Shown here piece after piece: positions 53,643 to 63,564 of a DNA stretch of 64,000 nt; position 1 is the first letter of the stretch, and every line of letters starts with the position of its first letter. The stretch covers positions 806,001 to 870,000 of the forward strand of contig OZ247499.1 of NCBI GenBank assembly GCA_965233625.1, read 5' to 3'. The stretch comes from G965233625 sp965233625. Lineage in GTDB: Bacteria > Planctomycetota > Planctomycetia > Pirellulales > Pirellulaceae. The position numbers were made by a program, and so were the translations under genes. The notes under the pieces were generated by a model. That model was not told the origin of the DNA. It searched no databases and worked only from the letters and a program-made list of their open reading frames with translations.

Positions 53643-56600
53643 CTAATCGTAAACTCTCGCGTCAGGCAGTGCGGTTTGCAGCTTCTTCTTGAAGACGGAT
53701 TCGTATTCTGGCACTCGACAGTATTTCAGATTCTTGAGACTGAAAAGGGGCGTAGGATCCTGCGAAACGGATGTCTCTGCCAAGTCGAGTGATTCGAGTT
53801 GAGTCAGGCCTTTTAGTTGCTGGAGGTGTTCGCTGTTGAAGTTATCGCAGGCAATCCGCAACGTTTTTATCTGCTTCAACTTCACAAGGCCGCTGCCGAT
53901 ATCTGAGAAATCTGAGAAGTCTTCAACTGTCAACGAAAGTTCTTCCAGTTGCTTAAGGCTGGCAAGTAAGGCAAGCGTTTCTCCACGAACTTTGTAGCAG
54001 GTAATGGAAAGCCGCCGTAACTTCGATAATTTCGATAGCGCTTCGATAGCAGACCGTGCGTTTTCGTCGGACCAGAGCTCCAGATCTACGTCCTCTAATT
54101 CTTTACACTGGGCGATCGGTGCGTAGACATCGGCTGGTCCGTCGTACCCTAAGACGCCACCAATTTTCACACGTAATACCTTAAGCTTTTCAAACGCCGG
54201 CAGAGCACTAGTCAGCTTGCCTTCCGGCGCCGCGAGAGCAAGTTCGGTGAGATTGGGCAGACCTGCAAGTGACTTGATGTCATCGACGCTGAGCTCCTCC
54301 GTAGAATCAGTAAGCGATATTCCCCGGATTGCATTGCTGCCTGCAAGCCGTCGTAGCATTTCGGCGGGTAGTGCGATCGATAGGTCGAGATCGAGTTTGA
54401 CCGGCGAGTTCAAACCTTTTAAGGCCGATAGCATGGCAGCCGAACTCCGGCCGTCAAAAGGGCTTCTAATCACGGTGCTTTGACCGTCGTAGTAGAAATC
54501 GTCGATCACAAGTTCCGAATGATCTTTGAGAAACGCCTGTAATTCCATATCGAATACGGCGCCGAGCGAGCAGAACTTTATCTCGCCGAACTCCCGCACG
54601 ATCATCCACTTACCGTCTTTGGTAAAATGCACTTTATTGATTGATTCGGGTAGCGTGCAGACAATCTTTCCGTTGTTGACATCATAGAAAGTCCGCATAT
54701 CGAAGACGTACCTGCCGCCAGGAACGACCATCAGGCTGCCAAAGCCTTTCTCCACTTCCCAGCCGGCAGCTGGCGAACACATGGTGTCCCCGCCATCGTG
54801 CACAAGCCATTTCCGTCCAGGCACACTAAGCGACTGCTGGCAATTTATGGGAAGGTCAATGTCTCTTTGCTGCTTGCCGGTTTTCAAGTCGTAGGTTTTG
54901 CATTTACGCCCCTCCGTCACCAGCAGCAAACCGTTCTCGTCATCGACCGCGGCTTCGATGTACTCCGAAGCCGGAATCGCTGCGAGCTGATCGTTACTGG
55001 CAAAGTCGATCCTCCAGATTTCTTTCTTTTTTGGCGATGTAACCGCAACAATGCCCAAGGTTGGTGAGGCAACCAGCTTCGCCCCTTCAACCTTTCCATA
55101 AGACTTCAACAATTCACCGTTGACGGCGCTATACATGTTGAGTTCACCGGTGTCTTTTACCCCTGCGACCAGAAGTTTTGAACTATCTGGTGAGAAAACC
55201 AGCTGGTCGCCTTTGATATCTGGCAGCGTCCGCAACAGGAATCTATTGAGACGGTGATAGTCACGATATAGTTCGGAGGCGTCGTGCCGCAGCCAGAGGT
55301 AACCAGGCAGTGACCGCCGGCTACCGCCAGGATCGTCGCCGATGGCTTTCAGCATTCCCGCCAGATCGTAGACGAGCAGGCCTTTGGTGCTGTTTAACAC
55401 GGCGAGCGTCTTCTCATCCGGCGAAACCGCCATCGTGCCATACACATCGTGTTTGCCCGCCCAGCCGTCAAATTCAACGAGCTTGTAAGGGTCGGGTTCC
55501 GGCGATACGTGGCGAGTTATCTGGAAGGTTGAAGGCTTCGGAAGCAGCTCTTCGCATGGCCAAGCCACTGCCGATTCTTCTTCATACCCGTAAATCAGCA
55601 CGCTTTCTTCGCCAGCGATAGGCTCAATGGATTGTACGGCATTCTGAAACATCTGGAACTCCCGCTGTTTGCTGGCTGACTCAACCTCCCACACTCGCAG
55701 CATACCGGCAAACCCACCTGTAAGAAGATGTTTGCTGTCGGGAGAAAAACAGATACTTGAAACGGCGTCTGCGTGAGCCTCGAGAAACACAGGCGCGGGG
55801 GCGCCCATTTTCCAGAGCGATACAATGGGATCTTCAAAGCGGCCTGCCGACGCGAGCCATTTTCCGTCAGGTGAAAAACGCAGCAGTGTTGCATTCCCCT
55901 CTTGCGCCACAGCTTCAGATTCAAGGTCGCCGGTTTCAAAATCGTAAAGCCGGACATAGCCGTTGTAACCACCAGCGGCCAGCAGGCTACTGTCCTTGTT
56001 AACGGCAACCGCCAGCACTGATTTTTTGGTCGCAAACTCACGAACCTTGTTGCCCGTCTTTGGATCGAAAATGGTTACACCCTCGCCATTGGCCGCGACG
56101 ATCTTGCCGCCATCCGGGGTGAAACATCCTGTATCGAATTCGCCTTCAAATTCGTGTAGGACCTCGCCGTCGAGTTTGCAGAGCTTTAGTTCGTCTGCGA
56201 ACAGGCAGAGAATCGTGTCTTCACCGGGTGAGGTTGCCAGGTAGTCGCCGGGCAGATCTATTGTCTTCTTTCCGTCCTCTGCGACGTAGTCGCCATCGTT
56301 TTCGAACACCACGACATGGTCTTTACCGGGCAAAGAAGCCACACGGTAGGCATCGTCGATTTCAGGTAATTTCACCATCGAACCGCCACGCTGAGTATCA
56401 AGAATTGAAATTTGCGCGGTTTCTTCGTTCATCGCTGCTAGATATCTAGCGTCCGGCGAAAAACAGACGCTGGTCGCATCGCCCGTGTGCAGAGTCGACC
56501 TCGACCACTCTTCATTGCCAGCCGCGTTCAAGACCGAAATATCTTCGCGATAGGATGCCAGCAACGTTCCGCCGGGCGATAGCTCCAAATCCTGGAGACC

Positions 56601-57461
56601 TGCATTAAAAACATGACGGGCGAGCGCCCGGGATTTTTGTAGATCGTAGGTGCGGACGTCGTTTCCGCCAGCACCACGCGTTGCGGTGGCGAGCGTTTTA
56701 CCATCGGCGGAAATGGTGATCCGCTCAATCATCAGCGCCGCGTCATTCGCGTCGATCGTTTTTACGGGCTCTAGCGTGGCAACATCCACGACAACAACTT
56801 TGCCGTTCCGGTTACCCACATAAAGCGTCTGTCCATCTGCCGAAAGCGCCATCTGATTCAACGCGGCGACACCAAGCTTTCCCGCATTGATCCGGCGGGT
56901 TGCTTTGGTGCTCTTCGCATATACATAAGCCGAAAGGCCATCGTTGCAGACAACAACCGAACCATCAGCCGATGCGTGGATGTTGGCAGTCTGCATTCCA
57001 TAGCCCTGATGCTCCGCTAGTGCAAAACGCTCCGCGGTCTTCAGGTTCCAGGCAACAAGCCCTTCGCCGATATTGGCGATAACATGCGTTCCATCCTGCG
57101 TGAAAATAGCCCGGGTCGCTTTGCCAAGATCCTTTTTCTGTTTTCCTGTTGCGGCGTCCCAGAGCACCGCGTTTTCCCCGGACGTAAGTAACAAGGCCCC
57201 GTCGGGCGACCAGCGCACATACCTGGCGCCAGCCTCTACGTCGAAGCGCCCAGCGATACCCGCGACAAACGCGCTGCCCGTTTCCCGTACTTCAGTAATC
57301 GCTCTGGCGAGCGGTTCAGTTTGCTCCACCGCAGACGGTGTAACCGTAGTTGCTGGCGGGGAAACAGGATTCTCTTGTGGCGGTTTTTCGGAGACGGGAC
57401 CGCTACAACCTGCAACTATGAGTAACGGTGCACAGCACAATAGTTTCCGCAAATTAATCAT
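53643..57461 (-). CDS. Giant lipoprotein with WD40 repeats and a leucine-rich C-terminus
   Basis: A 1272-residue protein; ATG 57461 is chosen for GGGGG just upstream and because the product then starts with a lipoprotein signal (INLRKLLCCAPLLIVAGC, lipobox before Cys). WD40-like blades run through residues about 60-900 (for example YVRWSPDGALLLTSGENAVLW; ISSICFSPDSKHLLTGGFAG; LRFSPDGKWLASAGR). The last about 300 residues are LRR-like (LAGLPNLTELALAAPEGKLT; LKQLEELSLTVED; LKGLTQLESLDLAETSVSQD). Predicted cell-envelope scaffold, partner unknown. Convergent with the RND operon. Confidence 0.85.
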   Translation of the reverse strand: MINLRKLLCCAPLLIVAGCSGPVSEKPPQENPVSPPATTVTPSAVEQTEPLARAITEVRETGSAFVAGIAGRFDVEAGARYVRWSPDGALLLTSGENAVLWDAATGKQKKDLGKATRAIFTQDGTHVIANIGEGLVAWNLKTAERFALAEHQGYGMQTANIHASADGSVVVCNDGLSAYVYAKSTKATRRINAGKLGVAALNQMALSADGQTLYVGNRNGKVVVVDVATLEPVKTIDANDAALMIERITISADGKTLATATRGAGGNDVRTYDLQKSRALARHVFNAGLQDLELSPGGTLLASYREDISVLNAAGNEEWSRSTLHTGDATSVCFSPDARYLAAMNEETAQISILDTQRGGSMVKLPEIDDAYRVASLPGKDHVVVFENDGDYVAEDGKKTIDLPGDYLATSPGEDTILCLFADELKLCKLDGEVLHEFEGEFDTGCFTPDGGKIVAANGEGVTIFDPKTGNKVREFATKKSVLAVAVNKDSSLLAAGGYNGYVRLYDFETGDLESEAVAQEGNATLLRFSPDGKWLASAGRFEDPIVSLWKMGAPAPVFLEAHADAVSSICFSPDSKHLLTGGFAGMLRVWEVESASKQREFQMFQNAVQSIEPIAGEESVLIYGYEEESAVAWPCEELLPKPSTFQITRHVSPEPDPYKLVEFDGWAGKHDVYGTMAVSPDEKTLAVLNSTKGLLVYDLAGMLKAIGDDPGGSRRSLPGYLWLRHDASELYRDYHRLNRFLLRTLPDIKGDQLVFSPDSSKLLVAGVKDTGELNMYSAVNGELLKSYGKVEGAKLVASPTLGIVAVTSPKKKEIWRIDFASNDQLAAIPASEYIEAAVDDENGLLLVTEGRKCKTYDLKTGKQQRDIDLPINCQQSLSVPGRKWLVHDGGDTMCSPAAGWEVEKGFGSLMVVPGGRYVFDMRTFYDVNNGKIVCTLPESINKVHFTKDGKWMIVREFGEIKFCSLGAVFDMELQAFLKDHSELVIDDFYYDGQSTVIRSPFDGRSSAAMLSALKGLNSPVKLDLDLSIALPAEMLRRLAGSNAIRGISLTDSTEELSVDDIKSLAGLPNLTELALAAPEGKLTSALPAFEKLKVLRVKIGGVLGYDGPADVYAPIAQCKELEDVDLELWSDENARSAIEALSKLSKLRRLSITCYKVRGETLALLASLKQLEELSLTVEDFSDFSDIGSGLVKLKQIKTLRIACDNFNSEHLQQLKGLTQLESLDLAETSVSQDPTPLFSLKNLKYCRVPEYESVFKKKLQTALPDARVYD

Positions 57462-57837
57462 TCGATCCCCCAGCGCTTTCCACGTCAAACGTTGATATCG
57501 CAGCACATTTGAACTCACTGTGTGGACAAGTTAAGCGAATAGAGATATCCACCTATTGCCGCGGTCAAAGTACAGCAGTTTGGGATCTGCTGGTCAAGCA
57601 TTTCAATACGCTCGCGTACCCAGCGCGTGCATTCAACCCGGCCAACGCCTACCACACCAACGATCGTCTCGCAGGACTCAACATCTCGGATCTCAGCGAC
57701 GGCGTGTGCAGTAATTAGAAACCGCGCACGCGACATACATCGAACGGATGGCGCGACCGTAGTGCGGGGGCGCCGGGACCAAGCTGAACATGTGGTAATT
57801 TACACGGCCGCTGAGATCTTACCGCTTTCACATTCCT

Positions 57838-57877
57838 CGCGACGTGGGATCACATTGCCGTCCGTGCCCACGTCGCG
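57838..57877. repeat. Perfect 11 bp inverted repeat
   Basis: CGCGACGTGGG (57838-57848) and CCCACGTCGCG (57867-57877) with an 18-base loop. No T-run follows. It could be a regulatory stem-loop or a dyad for a DNA-binding protein upstream of the lipoprotein gene. Confidence 0.5.
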
Positions 57878-57986
57878 GATCAAGCGGTTCGCCAGCACGC
57901 CCTTTCCGACATAACTGCGCGGTGTATCAGACAGCGTATGGGGCCGTGATTTAGTTATACCCATGGACTGAAAAAACCAAGAGCAT

Positions 57987-58016
57987 AAAGGGGCAGGTCT
58001 TTTCCTCTCCCCTTTT
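57987..58016. terminator. Terminator-like hairpin after the secreted-protein gene
   Basis: AAAGGGG (57987-57993) and CCCCTTTT (58009-58016) pair around a 15-base loop; T-rich sequence lies on the plus-strand side and a T6 run appears 9 bases beyond on the minus strand. It lies about 50 bases past the stop of the minus-strand gene 58069-58974. Confidence 0.5.
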
Positions 58017-58068
58017 CTTCCTCTAAAGAGCGTTTCGGTCCGCGACTTTGTTCTGCCTTAGCCACCGG

Positions 58069-58974
58069 CTACCAGCTGAGCGACACGCTGTATTCATTCG
58101 ACACGGTGTTTCCATTGACAATCTCGCGGCGGCTGGCATTGAGACTAGTAACGGCGCCGTTCTCGATGCCCCAGTATCGTCGCTGATTGGAAAACGGATC
58201 GACGGCTTCGATACCAACCGCCACGCGACCGCCTCCATAGCGGAAATCGCCATTTTGATTCACGTTGAGCTGCCAGACGCCGGAAGCGCCGGATGCAATC
58301 TCCTTGAAATCATTGAAGCTGCGATTGGATCCGTTTGTGGTGATGAACTTGACTTTGAACAACATTTTACGCCCAGTATTATTGCGGACGCGCAATGTTG
58401 AGATGCCACTTTTTCGAGCGGTCTGCCGGAACCAGTCCCGCAACTCGCGATTCGTCGCTTGATTACCGACAATGGCAGGACGGTCGTGCCGTTCCTGATA
58501 CGCTCGAACCCGGTAGAAGACAGCGGTGTCATAACCGCGGGAACGAATGGCCTGACTTCTTCGATTGTTGACGTTTGGCCCGGACATCGTCGGCCCACCG
58601 TACGGAATCTTAGCGTCAAATTTCTTTCGCGAGAACGGAAAGACGTGGGCGTACTTCGAGGGCTTCGCCGGCCGGATAACCTTCATCTGGCCGTTGTTAA
58701 ACGCAGCAATGAGGACGGCCGTCGCGTTCGTCTCGATACTCCCTCCAGAAGGTAGCTTTTTCCAACCGTGAGCCCGGATAAACGTATTGGGATCGTCCCA
58801 GCCGTTGCCACCGATCCCTGCGATCGAACTGTCCTTGTTGAAGCCCTGGGCAAGCCACAGATCGTATTGCGTACGATTGTGGAGTCTAGTTCCGGCCCTT
58901 GCTGTCGCTCCAGTGAGACTGAGCGCGATGTAAAAGGTAGCAAATAGCGTAAAGGTCAGCCGGAAAAATTGCAT
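58069..58974 (-). CDS. Secreted protein of unknown function
   Basis: A 301-residue protein with GGAGA ahead of the ATG and a Sec signal (LTFTLFATFYIALSLTGATA, cleavage near ARA-GT). The mature part is beta-rich and basic: RLHNRTQYDLWLAQGFNKD, a central GGPTMSGPNVNNRRSQ, and TLRVRNNTGRKMLFKVKFIT, which recall small extracellular beta-sandwich proteins. No catalytic motif or known family recognised. Confidence 0.75.
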   Translation of the reverse strand: MQFFRLTFTLFATFYIALSLTGATARAGTRLHNRTQYDLWLAQGFNKDSSIAGIGGNGWDDPNTFIRAHGWKKLPSGGSIETNATAVLIAAFNNGQMKVIRPAKPSKYAHVFPFSRKKFDAKIPYGGPTMSGPNVNNRRSQAIRSRGYDTAVFYRVRAYQERHDRPAIVGNQATNRELRDWFRQTARKSGISTLRVRNNTGRKMLFKVKFITTNGSNRSFNDFKEIASGASGVWQLNVNQNGDFRYGGGRVAVGIEAVDPFSNQRRYWGIENGAVTSLNASRREIVNGNTVSNEYSVSLSW

Positions 58975-59601
58975 GATGGGTCTCCAAAGATAAAGTCCAA
59001 CGCGCTAGTGGTTCAACCGTCCGATGAATAACGACTGTGACTTCATGTCTTTAAGAACATCTGTCTTTTGTCGCTGCGGTGACAAAAAAAATCAGAAGCC
59101 GCGATAATTTCATGGCGCCAGCGGGGAAGATGGCGTCATCCAGGGATTGTTGACGTCGCTTGCCATTCTGGTCACGGGTCGGGGTCACCGCCCCATTCCC
59201 CTGATATCGACACGGTGCTCTTCAAACAGCTTCCGCAGCCACGATCGACAAATTGCACGCTTGCGTGCGGATTTGACGAGAAAACCTGAGCGCGGTGGGC
59301 GTACGTTCTTCTGCGCCAGACCCGGCAGGAGGTTGGCTTCACGCATGCCCTTGCATCGCGGGCTTTTCGCTGCAGATGATTCTTCTGACATTACTTACGC
59401 GGCAGCATATTGTCATCCGCGTATCCGCCACCTCGATTGGCGTTGCACGTCCGGCGAGAGCTGACGGAAAGATAGCAGGTTGCGGCCCTACATGTCTTGC
59501 GGCAGACGACACGGAAAAACGAGCGCAAATTCGGTTGGGGGTAAATTTGATGACTGGGTGATGATGCGAGTAGCAAACAGCGTTTAATCCGTATCCTGCG
59601 T
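58975..59601. other. Intergenic gap, nothing recognised
   Basis: About 630 bases between the secreted-protein gene and arsR. Frames at 59147-59464 and on the minus strand at 59185-59719 show no family resemblance. No repeat or RNA structure stands out. Confidence 0.5.
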
Positions 59602-59988
59602 TTAATTCTTTTTCGCTTTTGATTTCTTCTGACGTGCAGGCTTCTCTCCGCACTTTCCTTGAGAACATTGCTCCTGAGAAAAGTCCGGTTGGCACAACTC
59701 GGGTCGCCCCTGGCAGCAATCTTCCATCAGGAATCGCAACAGCTGATTCATCACATCAGGCTGGAGCGAGTAAATCAGTGATCGCCCTTCTCTCGCCTGG
59801 GCAATCAGACCGGTGGCTGCCAGTTCCTTCAAGTGAAAAGAAAGCGTAGCCGCGGGAACCTCCAGCTGCCCGGCCAATTCACCTGCCGACATGCCTTTTT
59901 CGCCAGCTTCGACCAGGGCTCGAAAGACATTCAGCCTCGTTTCCTGAGCCAATGCCGCTAACGCCCTTACCGCTTGTATCGTTTTCAT
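59602..59988 (-). CDS. arsR: ArsR-type repressor with Cys-rich tail
   Basis: A 128-residue protein. Winged helix: ALAQETRLNVFRALVEAGE, GELAGQLEVPAATLSFHLKE (recognition helix), LIAQAREGRSLIYSL. The C-terminal segment DCCQGRPELCQPDFSQEQCS then QGKC carries five Cys, suited to binding As(III), and a Lys-rich end. Divergent from a DUF6428 gene and acr3, with an imperfect dyad between them. The arsenic-sensing repressor of this operon by context. Confidence 0.9.
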   Translation of the reverse strand: MKTIQAVRALAALAQETRLNVFRALVEAGEKGMSAGELAGQLEVPAATLSFHLKELAATGLIAQAREGRSLIYSLQPDVMNQLLRFLMEDCCQGRPELCQPDFSQEQCSQGKCGEKPARQKKSKAKKN

Positions 59989-59992
59989 ATTT

Positions 59993-60013
59993 CCAATATT
60001 ATCAAATAATTGG
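59993..60013. promoter_or_regulatory. Candidate ArsR operator
   Basis: An imperfect AT-rich dyad, CCAAT at 59993-59997 and ATTGG at 60009-60013 with partial symmetry between, lies 4 bases upstream of the arsR start in the divergent arsR/DUF6428 promoter region. Shape and position suit an ArsR-family operator. Confidence 0.5.
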
Positions 60014-60068
60014 CCGTTTCCAGAATCATCGCCCTTCGCGATTGCACCTTTCAGAACGAATTATAGCC

Positions 60069-60536
60069 ATGAATTTTCAGCAACTCTCAGAACAGCTCGC
60101 GGACGCCGGGGATCGCCGGCTTCGCCTCCAACTGCCGTCGGGTGAATTTGTTCCCGCCCATTTTCACGTTACCGAAGTTGGCAAGGTTACCAAGGACTTT
60201 GTCGATTGCGGAGGTGTGCGTCGCACGGAACAGACCTGCGTGCTGCAAACTCTCGTTGCCAACGACGTCGAGCACCGTTTACAGGCCGACAAACTGGCCC
60301 GGATTCTCAATCTGACCGCTCAACTGGAGTTATCGGATGGGATTCCCGTCGAGTTTGAAATTCAGGGAAGCACCATTCAGATTTTTTCGCTCGATCAATG
60401 TCGGCTTGATGAAACCCATTTGACCCTAGCGCTGATGGCCAAGCAAACGGCTTGCCTGGCACCGGACAAATGTGGCATTGGCGCTCCATTGCCAACATTG
60501 GGCAGTTCTTGTTGCGGTGATAGCGGGTGCTGCTGA
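60069..60536 (+). CDS. DUF6428 protein of the arsenic operon
   Basis: A 155-residue protein from ATG 60069; the frame extends upstream to 59952 but overlaps the arsR promoter. It starts MNFQQLSEQLADAGDRRLRL, with VPAHFHVTEVGKVTKDFVDC, GGVRRTEQTCVLQTLVANDV, and a Cys-rich end LGSSCCGDSGCC. This matches DUF6428 as I recall it from ars operons. The terminal Cys cluster suggests metalloid handling. The acr3 start follows 19 bases later. Confidence 0.8.
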   Translation: MNFQQLSEQLADAGDRRLRLQLPSGEFVPAHFHVTEVGKVTKDFVDCGGVRRTEQTCVLQTLVANDVEHRLQADKLARILNLTAQLELSDGIPVEFEIQGSTIQIFSLDQCRLDETHLTLALMAKQTACLAPDKCGIGAPLPTLGSSCCGDSGCC

Positions 60537-60555
60537 GGTCTGGGAGGGGATGACG

Positions 60556-61752
60556 ATGGAAAAAGAGCAACCAAAGAAAATGGGATTCTTTGAGCGATAT
60601 CTGACCGTCTGGGTAGCGCTTTGTATTTTTGCTGGGATCGGCTTGGGCAAGCTCGCTCCCAATTTGGCGAAAAACCTCGACGGTATGGCCATCTATGTCA
60701 ACGACGCACCAGTCATTTCGATTCCGATTGCCTTTTGCCTGTTCTTCATGATGTACCCCATCATGGTGAAAATTGACTTTGCAGAAGTTGTCAGAGCAGG
60801 GAAAGCGGTTCGACCGGTTGGGCTGACCTTGTTCATCAACTGGGTGATCAAACCATTCACGATGTATGCGATTGCGAGCTTCTTTCTCGGAACGCTTTTC
60901 CTCGGATTTATCGGGCCGGATGCAACCGACATCCTAAAGCTACCGCTGGGCGCCGACCTGCAAGTCGGTGATACCTATGGCGCCGGACAGGTGGTGATGG
61001 TCGATGGGGTTAAGGCGCTACAGGTCCCTTTGTGGCGCAGTTACCTGGCCGGGTGTATCCTGCTTGGCATCGCTCCCTGTACGGCCATGGTATTGGTCTG
61101 GAGTTTTTTGGCCGAGGGAAACGGCGGGCATACCCTAGTAATGGTTGCCATCAATTCGTTAACGATGCTTGTCTTGTACGGGCTTCTCGGCGGGTTTTTG
61201 TTGGGCGTGAGCAAACTGCCAGTGCCATGGCAAGCATTGCTGTTATCCGTGAGTGTCTATGTGGCGTTTCCGTTGATTGCGGGCTTCTTTTCGCGCAAAT
61301 ATTTGATTGCGGCCAAGGGAGAGGAGTGGTTCAAAGAGAAATTCCTGCATGTCCTCACACCCATCACGATCGTGGCGTTGCCGACGACGCTCGTTCTCCT
61401 GTTCTCGTTTAAGGGCGAAACGATCGTCGCCAATCCACTAACGATTCTGTGGATTGCCATCCCGCTGTTCATTCAGACGATTGTCATCTTTGGCCTAGGC
61501 TATTTGCTCTCGAAGGCGATGGGACTGTCCTACGCGAATGCTGCTCCAACAGCCATGACCGGGGCTTCCAATCACTTTGAGGTTGCTATTGCCACGGCCG
61601 CGATGCTGTACGGACTTTCGTCGGGGGCGGCGCTGGCTACCGTTGTTGGTGTCTTGATCGAGGTGCCCTTGATGCTGATGCTGGTGAAGTTTTGCGTCAA
61701 AACTCGGCATTGGTTTTCAGCAGAGGCGACCGAGTTGGCAGCGGCGGAATAG
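60556..61752 (+). CDS. acr3: Arsenite efflux permease Acr3
   Basis: About 398 residues from ATG 60556, placed 7 bases after GGAGG; an ATG at 60550 is too close to it. Ten membrane segments of the BASS/ACR3 fold. Acr3 features: IPIAFCLFFMMYPIMVKIDF, CILLGIAPCTAMVLVWSFL with the conserved Cys in TM4, and ANAAPTAMTGASNHFEVAIA. Exports As(III). Operon with DUF6428 and the small Cys-rich gene. Confidence 0.95.
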   Translation: MEKEQPKKMGFFERYLTVWVALCIFAGIGLGKLAPNLAKNLDGMAIYVNDAPVISIPIAFCLFFMMYPIMVKIDFAEVVRAGKAVRPVGLTLFINWVIKPFTMYAIASFFLGTLFLGFIGPDATDILKLPLGADLQVGDTYGAGQVVMVDGVKALQVPLWRSYLAGCILLGIAPCTAMVLVWSFLAEGNGGHTLVMVAINSLTMLVLYGLLGGFLLGVSKLPVPWQALLLSVSVYVAFPLIAGFFSRKYLIAAKGEEWFKEKFLHVLTPITIVALPTTLVLLFSFKGETIVANPLTILWIAIPLFIQTIVIFGLGYLLSKAMGLSYANAAPTAMTGASNHFEVAIATAAMLYGLSSGAALATVVGVLIEVPLMLMLVKFCVKTRHWFSAEATELAAAE

Positions 61753-61779
61753 ACAATACGAATTCTAGAGGCGAATTTC

Positions 61780-62034
61780 ATGAGCCAGATTGAACACAAA
61801 AAATGCTTCGGCACGATGCTGCCAGACACTTTGCATATAGGGCGTACGGAACCTAATGAGGGAAAGGTGTTTACGGTTAAGCTGGTGCCGTGCGGAGGCG
61901 CCAACTTCGCGGGGCACTTTATTGAAGAATCTGTGGAAGAATGGGATGACTGTCGAGCCTGCTCAGAATTCGACAGCTGTTACAAGTTCTGCATTGCAAA
62001 GGCCTCTTTGAGAGCTGCAACTGGAACTCACTAA
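61780..62034 (+). CDS. Small Cys-rich protein at the end of the arsenic operon
   Basis: An 84-residue protein 27 bases after acr3. Cys residues at positions 9 and 38 and a cluster WDDCRACSEFDSCYKFC near residues 56-71 (five Cys). I recall similar unnamed planctomycete proteins beginning MSQ.EHKKCFG but know no function. Context suggests a metalloid- or iron-sulfur-binding accessory. Confidence 0.7.
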   Translation: MSQIEHKKCFGTMLPDTLHIGRTEPNEGKVFTVKLVPCGGANFAGHFIEESVEEWDDCRACSEFDSCYKFCIAKASLRAATGTH

Positions 62035-62563
62035 CTGGGCACGTTGCTTGGCTTCGAAGTAGATCAGAAGGAAACACCAAGGGCTGGACTTAATCACTCA
62101 AATTTGCAAGTTGACACAATCTCTACGGAATTGTGATGAACGGGGTGTGCACCGGATAAAGGTGGAGACGGGCACAGCATCCAGCGGTATTAGGCGTTCG
62201 TGGTATGCCGGTGTGAATCCCTGGAGGGTTCAATCGATATACTCCAGGAACGACTCGGACGTGTATTTCGCGACAGCTGGCGCCAAACGAACGTCCAGCT
62301 CGAAATCCCCGTCAGTAAAATCATTCTGACCTGGAAACACGTCAAAGAGACATATTCTACACGCGGTCATGGAAGACCGATTCATAGAGGTCAAGATAAG
62401 GTCTCGCCCAATGACCACAACACTTGACGAAACCAACGACTTTGCCGGGAATAGGGACGATTGATTTATGGGCTTTGAATATGCAACTGGGTAATAATTG
62501 TCATGGAGGTCGCGCAGCATTAAACTGCTGATTAGAAATCATTATACGATTTGAAGGTAAAAC
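62035..62563. other. Intergenic gap, nothing recognised
   Basis: About 530 bases. A TTGACA at 62111-62116 lacks a good -10 partner. CCGGTGTGAATCC near 62210 superficially resembles part of a cobalamin riboswitch, but the B12 box is absent. No gene called. Confidence 0.45.
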
Positions 62564-63526
62564 ATGCTTCTTTTAATGTTTGCCGCTTTGGTGCTGTCAG
62601 CAGATCCATCGGCGAAGCAAGTCGGCGATAATTCAGACTTCCAGAACGCGCTGGAAGTTAGGGACGCTCAGGTAAAACTTATCCGCGAGGTCCGGCTGCC
62701 CGTGCGCGAGGCAGGTGTTATCACACGCCTTTCGATTCGCGAAGGCGATCTTGTAAACGCTGGTGAAGTGGTCGGCCAAACCGACAACTCGCTTGTGTCC
62801 GCCGAGAAAAAGCTGGCGGAACTTGAAAAAGACATCGCATTGGAACAGAGCAAGAACGATATTGATTTCCGCTATGCGAAGAAAAGTCTGGCCGTTGCTC
62901 AGGCGGAATTGCGTTTGTCGGAGGAATCGGTCCAGCGTGTTGCAGACAGTATTTCCGAAACGGAACTAAACCGTCTGAAACTTGTCGTCGAGCAATCTTC
63001 GCTGGCGGCGGAGAAGGCGCTGCATGACAGCCGGATTGCCAAACTGACCGCAAATCTGAAACAGCAGGCCAGTGACACCGCAGCGGTGCGTGTTGATCGT
63101 CGCAAGCTGATTGCCCCGCTTTCTGGAATGGCGGTTGAGCTATTCAAGCAGGAGGGCGAATTTGCTTCGGCCGGAGAGCCAGTCTGCCGTATTATCCGGT
63201 TAGATCGCATGCGTGTGGAAGCACATGTTGATGCGTCCAGGTATGGTGCCCCGCAATTGCAGGGCAAGCGAGTACGACTGACTGTGAACGTCCCGCCAGG
63301 CAAGCCCTGGCAATTTTTCGGTCACGTTACTTTCGTTAGTCCGGAGGTTCAGCCCGTAACGGGGCAGGTTCGCATCTGGGCGGAAGTTGAGAACGCTCCG
63401 GGGCTGACACTGCGTCCCGGAGTGCACGGTGTATTGCACATCGCAACTGGCGACGACAGCACGGCAAGTGCGGCAAGCGATAAAGAATCGCTGACGGCAA
63501 AATCACCCAGTGACCGTGTGGACTAG
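62564..63526 (+). CDS. HlyD-family periplasmic adaptor
   Basis: A 320-residue protein with a short hydrophobic start (LLLMFAALVLSA). Lipoyl half-motifs VREAGVITRLSIREGDLVNA and LIAPLSGMAVELFKQEGEFA flank a coiled-coil hairpin (about 85-185); beta-barrel segment VEAHVDASRYGAPQLQGKRV and C-terminal LRPGVHGVLHIA. Probably feeds an export system encoded outside the window. Convergent with the partial adaptor at the right edge. Confidence 0.85.
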   Translation: MLLLMFAALVLSADPSAKQVGDNSDFQNALEVRDAQVKLIREVRLPVREAGVITRLSIREGDLVNAGEVVGQTDNSLVSAEKKLAELEKDIALEQSKNDIDFRYAKKSLAVAQAELRLSEESVQRVADSISETELNRLKLVVEQSSLAAEKALHDSRIAKLTANLKQQASDTAAVRVDRRKLIAPLSGMAVELFKQEGEFASAGEPVCRIIRLDRMRVEAHVDASRYGAPQLQGKRVRLTVNVPPGKPWQFFGHVTFVSPEVQPVTGQVRIWAEVENAPGLTLRPGVHGVLHIATGDDSTASAASDKESLTAKSPSDRVD

Positions 63527-63564
63527 CGCATTGGACGAAGTCCATCAGGCAGTAGGCGCAGTAT

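Larger units (their letters stand above)
57462..58068. other. Intergenic gap with hairpins, no gene
   Basis: About 600 bases. Short frames on both strands look spurious. It contains the perfect inverted repeat at 57838-57877 and the terminator-like hairpin at 57987-58016, both listed separately. Confidence 0.5.

Noticed and set aside
62195..62235. Cobalamin riboswitch
   Set aside because: Only a GGTGTGAATCC-like piece is present; the B12 box and flanking helices are missing and the downstream gene is not B12-linked.
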